Below, one piece after another: positions 1-11,785 of a DNA stretch of 64,000 nucleotides. Source of the stretch: Parasphingorhabdus flavimaris (GTDB lineage Bacteria; Pseudomonadota; Alphaproteobacteria; Sphingomonadales; Sphingomonadaceae); the NCBI RefSeq assembly GCF_013371215.1, contig NZ_JABWMH010000001.1:248001-312000 (forward strand), written 5' to 3'. Both the position numbers and the translations under genes were made by a program. The notes under the pieces were generated by a model that searched no databases, was not told the DNA's origin, and worked only from the letters and a program-made list of their open reading frames with translations. Numbering within the stretch: the stretch's first letter is position 1; every line of letters begins with the position of its first letter.

Positions 1-92
1 ATCCGTGCGTTTGGGGCGCGCTGATTGCCATCGATCAACAACCGGGGATCGGCCATAATGGTCAACCTCTCCAGAATAAGGGACTGGATTAC

Positions 93-3074
93 ATGAGAAA
101 ATATTCAAACCTGAAGGCATCCGTTGCACCTATGGTGCTCGGACTCGCTATGGTTTCTACGCCTGCATTTGCGCAAGACCAGGAAGCAGCCGAGACCGCT
201 GAAAGCGTCATCGTTGTTACGGGTTCGCGCATCAGCAATCCAAATCTGGAGCTTTCGAGCCCAGTTGGCGTTGTAACTTCCGAAGAACTGGAATTGCGTC
301 AGACCAACACTGCTGAACAGTTCCTTCGTGAACTGCCATCGGCAATTCCATCAACCGGCTCTGCGGTCAACAACGGCAACGGCGGCTCGTCCTTCGTTAA
401 CCTTCGTGGTATCGGTTCGCAGCGTAACCTGGTTCTTCTCGACGGACGTCGCTTCGTTCCTGCCGACACAACCGGCCGCGTCGACCTTAACAGCATCCCA
501 TTGGCTGTTATCGAGCGTACCGACGTTTTGACCGGTGGTGCTACGACCACTTATGGTGCGGACGCAATCTCCGGCGTTGTTAACTTCATCACCAAGCGCG
601 ACTTTGCTGGCGTTGAAATCAACCTGTCCGAGCAGATCACAGAAGAAGGCGACGGCAACGTGTTCCGCGCTGACATGACCATTGGTGCCAACTTCGATGA
701 TGGCCGTGGTAATGTTGTTCTGAGCGTTGGTTATCAGGATCAGGATGCTGTATATCAGGGCGATCGCTCATTCGGTGAAAACAACATCAGTTCTTACACC
801 GGCGATGCCGGCGGTTCTTCGAACGCCATTCCTGCTGTTATCGTTGGCCCCATCCCGGGCGGCTTTGGTCAGATTGCTCCAGACGGACAGACAGTTCTGA
901 GCGGCGTTTTTGATCGTCCATTCAACTTCAACCCATTCAACATTTTCCAGACGCCATTCGAGCGGTTCAATATTTTCAGCTCCGCACGTTATGAAATCAA
1001 CGAGAATGTCGAAGTTTACTCTCAGGCTGCTTTCTCCAAGCAGACCGTGTCGACGATTATCGCTCCTGGCGGCTCGTTTTTCAACAACTACGATATCAAC
1101 CTGAACAACCCAACCATTCCGGATGGCATTGCCAATCAGTTCTGTGCGGGTCTTGGCTTGACTGCTGCTCAATGTACCGCTGGCAGAAATACGCAATTTG
1201 GTCCAACCTTGGCTGATGGTTCGGCAAACCCTGATTTCGTGAACATCAACACCCAGGTCCGTCGTCGTTCGATCGAAGCCGGTACCCGTGACTCGATCTA
1301 CACCTCGACCCTGTTCAACATGGTTGTAGGTGCTCGTGGCGCGATCACCGACAACATCAGCTATGATGTTTCGGGTACATATGGTGAAAGCGAACGCATT
1401 CAGACCCAGACCGGCTTCTTCCGCCGTTCGCGTCTCGATGATGCTTTGTATGTTCTGCCCGATGGTACGTGTATTTCGGGCAACGACGGTTGTGCACCGA
1501 TCAACCTTTTCGGTCTTGAAGGCGACCTGGGTTCACAGGCTGCGATTGATTACGTGTCCGGCTTGACACAGCAGGTTATCACGAAAACTTCGATCGCAAC
1601 GGTTAACGCTTCGGTTACCGGTGACCTCGGCTTCGGCATTTCCGAAACACCTATCCAGTTCGCAGTCGGTGGCGAGTATCGTTCATTTACCGCTTCGCGC
1701 GTTTCTGATGATGCTTCGAAAACACCGGGTGCCGTTGTTGGTGCCGGTGGTGCTGCTCCGGACATTTTCGGTTCCTACGATGTGTATGACGCTTTTGGCG
1801 AAGTTAGCATTCCGGTATTCGAAGGTGAATCTTTCGCAGAAAGCCTGACCGTCGATCTCGGTGCTCGTTATTCCGATTACTCCACTGCGGGTACGGAATT
1901 CACCTGGAAAGCTGGCGGTAGCTGGGAAGTTATTCCTGGTCTGACCTTCCGTGGCAACTATCAGCGTTCTTCGCGCGCACCGAATATCGGTGAACTGTTC
2001 GCACCGGTTTCCACTGGTCTGAGCAACCTGGGTTCCGATCCTTGTGCCGGTCCAACTGCTCCAACCGGAAATCTGCTCGCAGCTTGTTTGCTTCAGGTTC
2101 CAGCCGGAAGCACCGGTGCTGCCGCGATCCAGGCGGGTACACTGCTTCAGCCAGCCGCTGGTCAGATTAACATCACCACTGGTGGCAACCCGAATCTGGG
2201 AACGGAAACGGCAAAAACATGGACCGTTGGTACGGCATTCCAGCCAGACGCAATTCCGGGCTTCGCTCTGACCGTTGACTATTTCAACATCAAAGTGACC
2301 GGCGCTGTATCTTCGCCAACGGTTGGCGATGCTGTCGATGCATGTTTCTTGGCTCCATCGGCTACGAACCCAGCCTGTGGTCCGACATTCATCTCGCGTA
2401 ACCCTGCTACGGGTGGCCTTGACGGTGATCCGTCGACGACCAGAGGCCTGATCCTGCAACAGAGCAATCTGGGCCGTATCGCCACCGATGGTATCGATCT
2501 GAGCATGCGGTACAACACGGACCTCAGCGACATGATCAGCCTCAGCCTGTCATTCGACGGTACCTGGACCAACAAGAATACGTTCCAGGCAACGGCTACC
2601 GGTTTGGATCGTGATTGCGTTGGCTTCTACTCCGTTAACTGTGGTTCGCCTCAGTCGGAATTCGCCTTCTCGCAGCGTACGTCGATGACATTTGACGAAG
2701 ACTACACGCTGTCATTGCGCTGGCGCTACCTGAGCGCGCTGCAGTACGAGCCTGCAGTGAATAACGCAGAAATCGCTGCTGCTCTTGCTGATCCAGCTGG
2801 TTGCCCTGATGCACTCGGTGCGGATCCTGGTGGATGCGTAGTAAATCCTGAGTTCACAACCATCCCGGCTGAGCATTATTTTGATCTGTCGTTCCAGTGG
2901 GATGTTAGTGAAAATGTATTGTTCACTCTGACAGCGCAGAATCTGCTGAACAACAAGCCAAAGCTGGTTGGTTCGGACATCGGTTCTACGTCGTACAACT
3001 CCGGTAACGTCTATCCATCGTCTTATGACGCTCTGGGCCGTCGTTATGGCGCGAGCGTGAAATTCACTTTCTGA
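93..3074 (+). CDS. TonB-dependent outer-membrane receptor
   Basis: This 993-aa protein is a ligand-gated outer-membrane transporter energised by TonB-ExbBD; the substrate cannot be read from the sequence. Residues 1-27 form a signal peptide ending in AFA. A TonB-box-like stretch (ESVIVVTGSRI, about residues 37-47) is followed by a plug domain with the LRGIG and VLTGGATTTYGADAISGVVN signatures. The remaining ~750 residues form the barrel, ending in the typical C-terminal phenylalanine (KFTF). The ATG is preceded by an AAGGGA ribosome site. Codon use favours GTT, GCT, CGT and TTC more than neighbouring genes, which suggests high expression. A strong terminator follows directly, so it is probably transcribed alone or as the last gene of a unit starting outside the window. 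Confidence 0.93.
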   Translation: MRKYSNLKASVAPMVLGLAMVSTPAFAQDQEAAETAESVIVVTGSRISNPNLELSSPVGVVTSEELELRQTNTAEQFLRELPSAIPSTGSAVNNGNGGSSFVNLRGIGSQRNLVLLDGRRFVPADTTGRVDLNSIPLAVIERTDVLTGGATTTYGADAISGVVNFITKRDFAGVEINLSEQITEEGDGNVFRADMTIGANFDDGRGNVVLSVGYQDQDAVYQGDRSFGENNISSYTGDAGGSSNAIPAVIVGPIPGGFGQIAPDGQTVLSGVFDRPFNFNPFNIFQTPFERFNIFSSARYEINENVEVYSQAAFSKQTVSTIIAPGGSFFNNYDINLNNPTIPDGIANQFCAGLGLTAAQCTAGRNTQFGPTLADGSANPDFVNINTQVRRRSIEAGTRDSIYTSTLFNMVVGARGAITDNISYDVSGTYGESERIQTQTGFFRRSRLDDALYVLPDGTCISGNDGCAPINLFGLEGDLGSQAAIDYVSGLTQQVITKTSIATVNASVTGDLGFGISETPIQFAVGGEYRSFTASRVSDDASKTPGAVVGAGGAAPDIFGSYDVYDAFGEVSIPVFEGESFAESLTVDLGARYSDYSTAGTEFTWKAGGSWEVIPGLTFRGNYQRSSRAPNIGELFAPVSTGLSNLGSDPCAGPTAPTGNLLAACLLQVPAGSTGAAAIQAGTLLQPAAGQINITTGGNPNLGTETAKTWTVGTAFQPDAIPGFALTVDYFNIKVTGAVSSPTVGDAVDACFLAPSATNPACGPTFISRNPATGGLDGDPSTTRGLILQQSNLGRIATDGIDLSMRYNTDLSDMISLSLSFDGTWTNKNTFQATATGLDRDCVGFYSVNCGSPQSEFAFSQRTSMTFDEDYTLSLRWRYLSALQYEPAVNNAEIAAALADPAGCPDALGADPGGCVVNPEFTTIPAEHYFDLSFQWDVSENVLFTLTAQNLLNNKPKLVGSDIGSTSYNSGNVYPSSYDALGRRYGASVKFTF

Positions 3075-3100
3075 TCCCAGCGATTAGAATTGAACAAAAG

Positions 3101-3129
3101 AGGGCGGGCCAATTGGTCCGCCCTTTTTC
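3101..3129 (+). terminator. Rho-independent terminator of the TonB receptor gene
   Basis: A 10-bp stem (AGGGCGGGCC / GGTCCGCCCT, one G-T pair) with an AATT loop is followed by TTTTTCTTT. It lies 27 nt after the stop codon. Confidence 0.9.
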
Positions 3130-3326
3130 TTTGTATCGTTGAGCTTTTGCTCTCTGCATGTTAAGAATAGAGCATCTGCAAGCAGGGAGTTCCTTGTGAA
3201 GCTCAGTAGTCCAATGAGCCTTTATCAAACCCGTGTGGTTGACAACAGTTAGGCTAGCTTTACATTGCAATAAGCCGAGACTGGCGGCAGTTTGACTGTA
3301 CATTTTCCGATATTTACGGAGGCGTT

Positions 3327-3638
3327 ATGAAAATTCTTGTTCAAACCGTGGCTGCAGGCGCCCTGATCGCGATTGCCTTTGTCGTACCCACCTTATCGGC
3401 GTACGCCACAAAGAGTGACAATATCGAGTCCAAGTCGAAAGCGCCGCAGAAGATTACCGACCGACGTCACCCGGATTACGTCCGCTGCCGGTCTGAGCCA
3501 ATCATCGGCTCTCTGGCACGCAAACGCCGAATCTGCATGACCAATGCAGAATGGGCCGAATATGTAAAAGCTGGCTCGAGAGACTCGAAGCAATTTGTCG
3601 AGGATATGCAGGTTGGGATTGATCAAAACGCACAATGA
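3327..3638 (+). CDS. Small secreted protein, first of a duplicated pair
   Basis: This 103-aa protein has an N-terminal signal peptide (hydrophobic residues 5-25, cleavage near AYA). The mature part carries the conserved block KITDRRHPDYVRCRSEP followed by IIGSLARKRRICMTNAEWAE, with two cysteines that could form a disulfide. I do not recognise a characterised family. The neighbouring gene downstream encodes the same mature domain almost unchanged, so this is one half of a tandem duplication. The ATG is preceded by GGAGGC. Function unknown; the basic, Cys-paired mature domain is probably periplasmic or extracellular. Confidence 0.75.
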   Translation: MKILVQTVAAGALIAIAFVVPTLSAYATKSDNIESKSKAPQKITDRRHPDYVRCRSEPIIGSLARKRRICMTNAEWAEYVKAGSRDSKQFVEDMQVGIDQNAQ

Positions 3639-3691
3639 TGCAATTTTCCAATACAATCGAAACAACCTTTTGCGATCATAGAGGAATCACA

Positions 3692-4021
3692 ATGAAATTA
3701 GGTATCATCGCACTGTCGGCAACTTTTTTGCTTGCCGCGCCCGTCGCCGCCGAGGAACTGGGGGCTTCAAATTCCGAATCTTCTGATGCAACTTCGACCG
3801 ACACGAAAGAAACAAACAAACCAAAGAAACCGAAAAAAATCACCGACCGCCGTCATCCGGATTATGTCCGTTGCCGGTCAGAGCCAATCATCGGCTCGCT
3901 TGCCCGGAAACGCCGGATTTGCATGACCAACGCCGAATGGGCTGAATATGTTAAAGCTGGGGCCCGTGATTCCAGGCAGTTTGTCGAAGATATGCAGGTT
4001 GGTGAAGGCGGCAGCAATTAA
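3692..4021 (+). CDS. Small secreted protein, second of a duplicated pair
   Basis: A 109-aa paralogue of the gene just upstream. I place the start at the ATG at 3692, which has GAGGAA upstream and begins a clean signal peptide (MKLGIIALSATFLLAAPVAA); an in-frame ATG at 3635 would add 19 non-signal residues. After cleavage comes an acidic Ser/Thr/Asp linker, then a Lys/Pro run, then the same ~60-residue domain with two cysteines. The two copies differ mainly in signal peptide and linker, while the domain is nearly identical in protein and similar in DNA. The gene ends 17 nt from the convergent sulfotransferase-like gene. Confidence 0.75.
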   Translation: MKLGIIALSATFLLAAPVAAEELGASNSESSDATSTDTKETNKPKKPKKITDRRHPDYVRCRSEPIIGSLARKRRICMTNAEWAEYVKAGARDSRQFVEDMQVGEGGSN

Positions 4022-4037
4022 GAAGAAAATGTGAATT

Positions 4038-5121
4038 CTAGTTCAATAGCTTGGAATTCAGATCAAAGTCTATTTGCTGGCTTTCTGCCACTGCTTTTCC
4101 CCACTGGACAACCATGTCGATTTCGGCACCGTGTAGCTCTGCCATTCGATTTTGTTCTTTCTGTCGTGTTTGAGCGTCGAAGATTTCACCTGTTTTCGCC
4201 TGATCGAGCTTCGAGTGACTTTTGAATGCGGGGCCGTTCACACTCTTCATTATGGTTGCTTCGTCCATCCCGAGACCAAATAGGGCATCAAGCGCCGTCA
4301 TGGTTTCGGGCTGCCTGGCCAAGAAACTGTCGCTGTCCAGCGTCTTTACACGCTCGTCGCCAATCGTAGTGAGTATCTTGGCAAAGGCGGCATGTTGCGA
4401 GAGCCATCCAATAGCCGCGACTTGCAGATCGGTGAGTTGCAACAGCTCTTCGGGCGAAAAGCCGCCAAGCGCATAGCCATCCTTCAAGGTTCCCAGCAGC
4501 ACGTCACGAACCCATATACGGCCCCACATTTCCTTTTTTACGATTGACTGCAAATAGGATTTCAGCGGCGCATATAATAATAATGCTCTGGATTCCAAGC
4601 GTAATCTAAGCGCTGGAATAGCCAGCGGCGTGCAGATATTGGACGGCTTGACGATTACCGCCTGGTCTTCGCCCATCGGCCGGGAGAGAAGCCCGAGTGA
4701 CTTGTCAAGCACGGTCGCCAGCTTCTGGCTGTCCGCACCGCGTCTCCGCCAGCCGATCATGTCGTTGAGTATGACCGGCTCTTTCAGGCCCATCGACACA
4801 CCGGGAATGTCGAAAGCTCGCGCCATCATCGTGGAACAGCAATAAGCGGAATGGAAAATGAAATGGACCGGCGCGGTCGTCAGTTTTATGTCCGCGATAT
4901 CCGCTCGCCTGATTAGTTCGTATTGGTCCACATTGGGCAAATGCTCGTCGGTGATGAATGTGCAATTGCGGTGCACATCGCGCGGGACATGGACAAAGCG
5001 GAAGGCGTCGGCGACCTCGTCATAGCGATGCGGAAGATAATCCGCATCGCTTAAGATTTCGGCTTGTCTCGCGGCTAAACTCATCGACGCTATCTGCCTG
5101 TCAGGAGCGGATTGCGCAAGC

Positions 5122-5132
<11 letters not shown>
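4038..5132 (-). CDS. Sulfotransferase-like P-loop protein
   Basis: A 364-aa soluble protein. The segment HFIFHSAYCCSTMMARAFD (about residues 90-110) resembles the PAPS-binding P-loop of sulfotransferase-family proteins, and VIVKPSNICTPLA resembles the second strand-loop of that fold. Sequence support beyond this is limited, so the substrate and even activity are inference. The ATG at 5132 lies inside the 3' end of clpB (11-nt overlap) with GGAGCGGG upstream; a TTG at 5141 or an ATG at 5084 are alternatives. The overlap implies co-transcription and translational coupling with clpB, an unusual partner. Confidence 0.6.
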
Positions 5133-7716
<2,584 letters not shown>

Positions 7717-7752
7717 TGGTTCATCCTGTTCAATCTCGGTCTCTTGTCATAA

Positions 7753-7785
7753 ATATGGTGTTGTAGTCGTGCAACACAACCATAT
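7753..7785. promoter_or_regulatory. Inverted repeat between clpB and the divergent acylase gene
   Basis: Arms ATATGGTGTTG and CAACACAACCATAT are inverted around an 8-nt spacer, with a 3-nt insertion in the right arm. On the minus strand the same stretch reads GTTG, 18 nt, CATATTT, resembling the alphaproteobacterial sigma-32 pattern (CTTG, 17-18 nt, CYTATNT) with one mismatch per element. It could be the clpB heat-shock promoter and/or an operator; neither is proven. Confidence 0.4.
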
Positions 7786-7865
7786 TGATGACTTTTTCCG
7801 TCGGAGATATATGGTAAGCGTGAAAATAAGCGCAGCTTAAGTCGCTGCCCGGGAGGATAAAATAC

Positions 7866-10070
7866 GTGAAAACACTTAAACGGGCGGGCCTCGGGTTGCT
7901 GGTATTTCTTGTGCTGGCGGGAATCGGGCTGGCGGTCTGGGAACCGCTGAGCGTCGAAACTGCTGCAGCGCCAGCCGATGGTTCCTACGAGGCCCGGATC
8001 GTCCGCGATGAATTTGGTGTTCCGCATATCTTCGGCAAGACCGACGCCGATGTCGCTTATGGCGTTGCCTATGCGCATTCCGAGGACGATTTTTCGACGC
8101 TGCAGGAAGTGACCGCGATGACGCGGGGCCGGATGGCGACGCTCAACGGGTCAGAGAGCGCGCCGATCGACTATATTGCTGCCTTGATGGATGTGCGCGG
8201 CACGGTGACTCGCAAATATGCTGATCTTCCGACGGACGTCCGCGCCGTGCTCGCCGGATATGCGTCCGGTCTCAATGCTTATGCCGCGGATCATCCGGAA
8301 GAAGTCAAACTGGCCAAATTATTCCCGGTCAATGACCAGGATATAGCCGCAGGTTTCGTGCTGCGTTCGCCTTTTTTCTTCGGAATCAACAATCCGATAG
8401 AAGCGCTGGTGCAGAACAAACCGCTGCCGCGCGAAGGCGGACCGCGCCTGTCCGGCGAACAGGAGAAAAAGTCCGTCCATCCACTGAGTCCTGACAAGAT
8501 CATCGACGATAAAACAGTCACGCCGGTTGGCCCTGATCCGGACGAGAACGGCTCCAATGCTTATGCAATCGCGCCGGAACTCTCTCCCGAGGGCAAGACC
8601 CGCCTGATCTCCAATTCGCACCAGCCTCTGCGCGGCAATGTCGCCTGGTACGAGCTGGTCGTGCACAGCGACGAAGGTTGGGACTTTGCCGGGGCCAATT
8701 TCCCGGGATCGCCGTTTCCGTTTCTGGGGCATAATAAATATCTTGGCTGGACCAACACGGTCAACCGGCCCGATCTGGTCGATATCTACAAGCTCACGCT
8801 GAACAACAGCAAAGACGCCTACCGCTTCGACGGTGGATGGAAACCGCTGGAGAAAAAGCGCGTCTGGCTGAAGATCAAGTTCGGTCCCTTCGTCATTCCC
8901 TATCCGCAGGTCGCCTATCGCTCGATCCACGGGCCGGTGATCATCAACGACAGCGGCGCCTATGCGCTTCGCTATGCCGGTATCGACCAGCTCGACATGC
9001 TGACCCAATATTACCGGATCAACAAGGCGAGTAATTTCGACGAATGGCAGGCGGCGATGGCGGGGCAGGGCGTCCCGGCGACCAATTTCATCTATGCCGA
9101 TGCCGAGGGCAATATCGGGATGTACTACAACGCGATGTTCCCCGACCGGCCCGAGGGCCATGACTGGCGGACGGTGCTGCCCGGCGATACATCTGCAACT
9201 CTGTGGCAAGGGGCATTGCCGTTCACGCGCGTGCCCGCGCTGGTCAATCCGGCTTCCGGCTATGTCATGAATGCCAATAACACGCCTTATATCGCGGCGG
9301 GTCCGGGCGATGAACTCAAACCGGACAATTTCTCGCCGCTGCTCGGCGTCGAGAGTGACGAAACCAACCGGTCGCGCCGCTCGATCGCCCTGCTGGAACG
9401 CGCCAATGCCGACGGCAAGATCACCGACGCCGAATTATGGGCGATCAAATATGATACCGGCTATGAAAAGGCCGGCTATGCGAAGGACTGGCTGGACAGG
9501 ATTGCCGCGCTCGATCTGAAAGACAGTGCGAAACTGCTCAAGGCGCAGCAACTGCTCGCCCAGTGGGACTGGAATCTTGATGGCAAGGGCGCTGCCGATG
9601 CGCTGGCGCTGATGGTTTTGCGCCCGGCCAACAAGTCGCATTATAACCGCGGGAAAATGCCGGACCCGCGCCAGATACTGGAAGAAACGGTCGACCATCT
9701 GAAGCAATATTTTGACAGGATCGATCCGCCGATGTTGAATGTGCTGCGGATGCGGCAGGGCGATGTCGATCTGCCGGTTGACGGTGGCAACGACACGATC
9801 CGCGCCTCGACCCTGTGGGATATCGATGAAGACGGGCGACTAAGCGTTCGCCACGGCGACAGCTTCATCATGTTCATGGAATGGGCCAAGGACGGCAAGG
9901 TCTATTCGCGCTCGATCCAGCCCTTCGGCGCTGCCACGACGCGACCGGAGTCAAAACATTATACCGACCAGATGCAATTGTTTGTCGACAAGAAGCTGAA
10001 GCCGGTGTGGTTTGATCCAAAGGATCTGGAGAAGCACAAGAAAAGCGAAAAGGTGGTGCGGGGGAACTGA
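7866..10070 (+). CDS. Penicillin acylase family protein (Ntn amidohydrolase)
   Basis: This 734-aa precursor belongs to the penicillin-amidase/acyl-homoserine-lactone-acylase family, which hydrolyses amide bonds after autocatalytic cleavage into two chains. A membrane or signal segment lies at residues 7-25. The alpha-chain start RDEFGVPHIFG is typical. The predicted cleavage site is in NGSNAYAI, making Ser230 the new N-terminal nucleophile of the beta chain. SNSHQPL and the later HGPV motif also fit. The natural substrate (beta-lactam, acyl-homoserine lactone, acyl peptide) cannot be decided. It is divergently transcribed from clpB and convergent with nadB. Confidence 0.9.
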   Translation: MKTLKRAGLGLLVFLVLAGIGLAVWEPLSVETAAAPADGSYEARIVRDEFGVPHIFGKTDADVAYGVAYAHSEDDFSTLQEVTAMTRGRMATLNGSESAPIDYIAALMDVRGTVTRKYADLPTDVRAVLAGYASGLNAYAADHPEEVKLAKLFPVNDQDIAAGFVLRSPFFFGINNPIEALVQNKPLPREGGPRLSGEQEKKSVHPLSPDKIIDDKTVTPVGPDPDENGSNAYAIAPELSPEGKTRLISNSHQPLRGNVAWYELVVHSDEGWDFAGANFPGSPFPFLGHNKYLGWTNTVNRPDLVDIYKLTLNNSKDAYRFDGGWKPLEKKRVWLKIKFGPFVIPYPQVAYRSIHGPVIINDSGAYALRYAGIDQLDMLTQYYRINKASNFDEWQAAMAGQGVPATNFIYADAEGNIGMYYNAMFPDRPEGHDWRTVLPGDTSATLWQGALPFTRVPALVNPASGYVMNANNTPYIAAGPGDELKPDNFSPLLGVESDETNRSRRSIALLERANADGKITDAELWAIKYDTGYEKAGYAKDWLDRIAALDLKDSAKLLKAQQLLAQWDWNLDGKGAADALALMVLRPANKSHYNRGKMPDPRQILEETVDHLKQYFDRIDPPMLNVLRMRQGDVDLPVDGGNDTIRASTLWDIDEDGRLSVRHGDSFIMFMEWAKDGKVYSRSIQPFGAATTRPESKHYTDQMQLFVDKKLKPVWFDPKDLEKHKKSEKVVRGN

Positions 10071-10095
10071 TCAACCGGCACGCCTGGCCCACAGG

Positions 10096-10116
10096 GCTCC
10101 GCGTCAAGCGCGGAGC
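10096..10116. terminator. Hairpin between convergent acylase and nadB genes
   Basis: A perfect 8-bp stem GCTCCGCG / CGCGGAGC with a 5-nt loop sits between two converging genes. No T-tract follows on either strand, so a terminator role is only likely from position. Confidence 0.4.
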
Positions 10117-10192
10117 ACATTATTGCAGGCGCTTCCTATAGTGAGAATTGTGTTTCGCACTCGATGCGGAGCCCGGGCCGCAAACACGTCAC

Positions 10193-11785
10193 CTAGGGCA
10201 CCAGCACCGTATCCACCGCCTCATCCGCCAGTTCCGGATAATCGGTAATATAGTGCAATCCCCGGCTTTCCTTCCGCGACAGCGCTGATTTGACGATCAG
10301 GTCGGCGACCTCGATCAAATTGCGCAATTCGATCAGATCCTGCGTCACGCGGAAATTGCTGTAATATTCCTCGACCTCCTCGCGGAGCAGGTTGATGCGG
10401 TTCTGGGCGCGTTCGAGCCGTTTGGTGGTGCGGACGATGCCGACATAATTCCACATGAAGCGCCGGATCTCGGTCCAGGTCTGCTTGATCACCACTTCTT
10501 CGTCGCTGTCGGTGACGCGGCTTTCGTCCCAGGGCCGGATCGCGGGCGGGGCAGGGAGGTCATCCCAATGTTCGGCAATATCGCGCGCCGCAGCGTCGCC
10601 GAAGACGAAACATTCGAGCAGGCTGTTGGAGGCCAGGCGGTTGGCGCCGTGCAGGCCGCTTTCGCTCGACTCGCCCGCGGCGTAGAGGCCAGGCAGGTCA
10701 GTACGCCCCGCCAGATCAATCAGGATTCCGCCACAGGTGTAATGCTGCGCCGGCACGACCGGGATCGGTCCGGTCGTCATGTTGATGCCCAGCCCGATCA
10801 GCTTGTCATAGATATTTGGGAAATGACCCTTCACGAATTCCGGATCGCGGTGGGAGATGTCGAGATGAACATAATCCAGCCCGAGCCGCTTGATTTCATG
10901 GTCATTGGCGCGCGCGACAATATCGCGCGGGGCCAGTTCCATACGCTCCGGATCGAAGCGCTGCATGAACCGGTCGCCGGCTTCGTCACCGGCATCGTCT
11001 GGCAATTTCAGATGCCCGCCTTCGCCGCGCACCGCTTCGGTGATCAGGAAATTCTTGACCTCGAGATTATAGAGGCAGGTCGGGTGGAACTGCATCATTT
11101 CCATATTGGAAACCCGCGCCCCCGCCCGCCAGGCCATGGCGATGCCATCGCCGGTCGCACCGCGCGGCGCGGTGGAGAAAAGATAGGTCCGGCCAGCGCC
11201 GCCGCTGGCCATGATCGTCGCGCGCGAGGTCAATGTCTCGACATGGCCGGTTTCATTGTCGAGCGCATAGACGCCCCAGACATTTTTCGCGCCGGTCGGT
11301 GTTTCGGCATGCCGATCGACGATCAGGTCAATCGCCACCATATGCGGCCGCAGCGTGATATTGGGGTGCGCCGCAGCGGTATTCTGCAACGCTTCCTGTA
11401 CCGCCCAGCCGGTGGCATCGTCGACATGGACGATCCGGCGGTGGCTGTGTCCGCCCTCGCGGGTAAGGTGGAGGACTTCCGCTTCCTTGTTGAACGGCAC
11501 GCCCATATCTTCCAGCCGCGCAATCGCCGCCGGTGCATTTTCAACAACAAATTCAACCGTTTCGCGGCGATTGAGACCGGCACCGGCGATCATCGTATCG
11601 TTGATGTGATTTTCAAACGTGTCGCCAGCATCGAGCACCGCGGCAATCCCGCCCTGCGCCCAGGCGGTGGAACCACCGGTCAGCTCGCCCTTGGCCAGTA
11701 CCAGCACCTTGTGGGTGCGGGCCAGCGTGATCGCTGCGCTCAGTCCGGCCGCGCCGGACCCGACGATGATGACGTCGTGGCTCAC
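10193..11785 (-). CDS. nadB: L-aspartate oxidase
   Basis: A 530-aa FAD enzyme that oxidises L-aspartate to iminoaspartate, the first step of de novo NAD synthesis, in the cytosol. The N-terminal dinucleotide motif GSGAAGLSAAITLA (residues 8-21), the STAWAQGGIAA loop, RGATGDGIAMAWRAGA and MQFHPT are all hallmarks of the succinate dehydrogenase/fumarate reductase flavoprotein superfamily in its NadB branch. The C-terminal helical domain is complete. The start is GTG at 11785, and GTGA overlaps the stop of the upstream ABC ATPase gene, so the two are translationally coupled. nadA and nadC are not in the window. Confidence 0.95.
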   Translation of the reverse strand: MSHDVIIVGSGAAGLSAAITLARTHKVLVLAKGELTGGSTAWAQGGIAAVLDAGDTFENHINDTMIAGAGLNRRETVEFVVENAPAAIARLEDMGVPFNKEAEVLHLTREGGHSHRRIVHVDDATGWAVQEALQNTAAAHPNITLRPHMVAIDLIVDRHAETPTGAKNVWGVYALDNETGHVETLTSRATIMASGGAGRTYLFSTAPRGATGDGIAMAWRAGARVSNMEMMQFHPTCLYNLEVKNFLITEAVRGEGGHLKLPDDAGDEAGDRFMQRFDPERMELAPRDIVARANDHEIKRLGLDYVHLDISHRDPEFVKGHFPNIYDKLIGLGINMTTGPIPVVPAQHYTCGGILIDLAGRTDLPGLYAAGESSESGLHGANRLASNSLLECFVFGDAAARDIAEHWDDLPAPPAIRPWDESRVTDSDEEVVIKQTWTEIRRFMWNYVGIVRTTKRLERAQNRINLLREEVEEYYSNFRVTQDLIELRNLIEVADLIVKSALSRKESRGLHYITDYPELADEAVDTVLVP

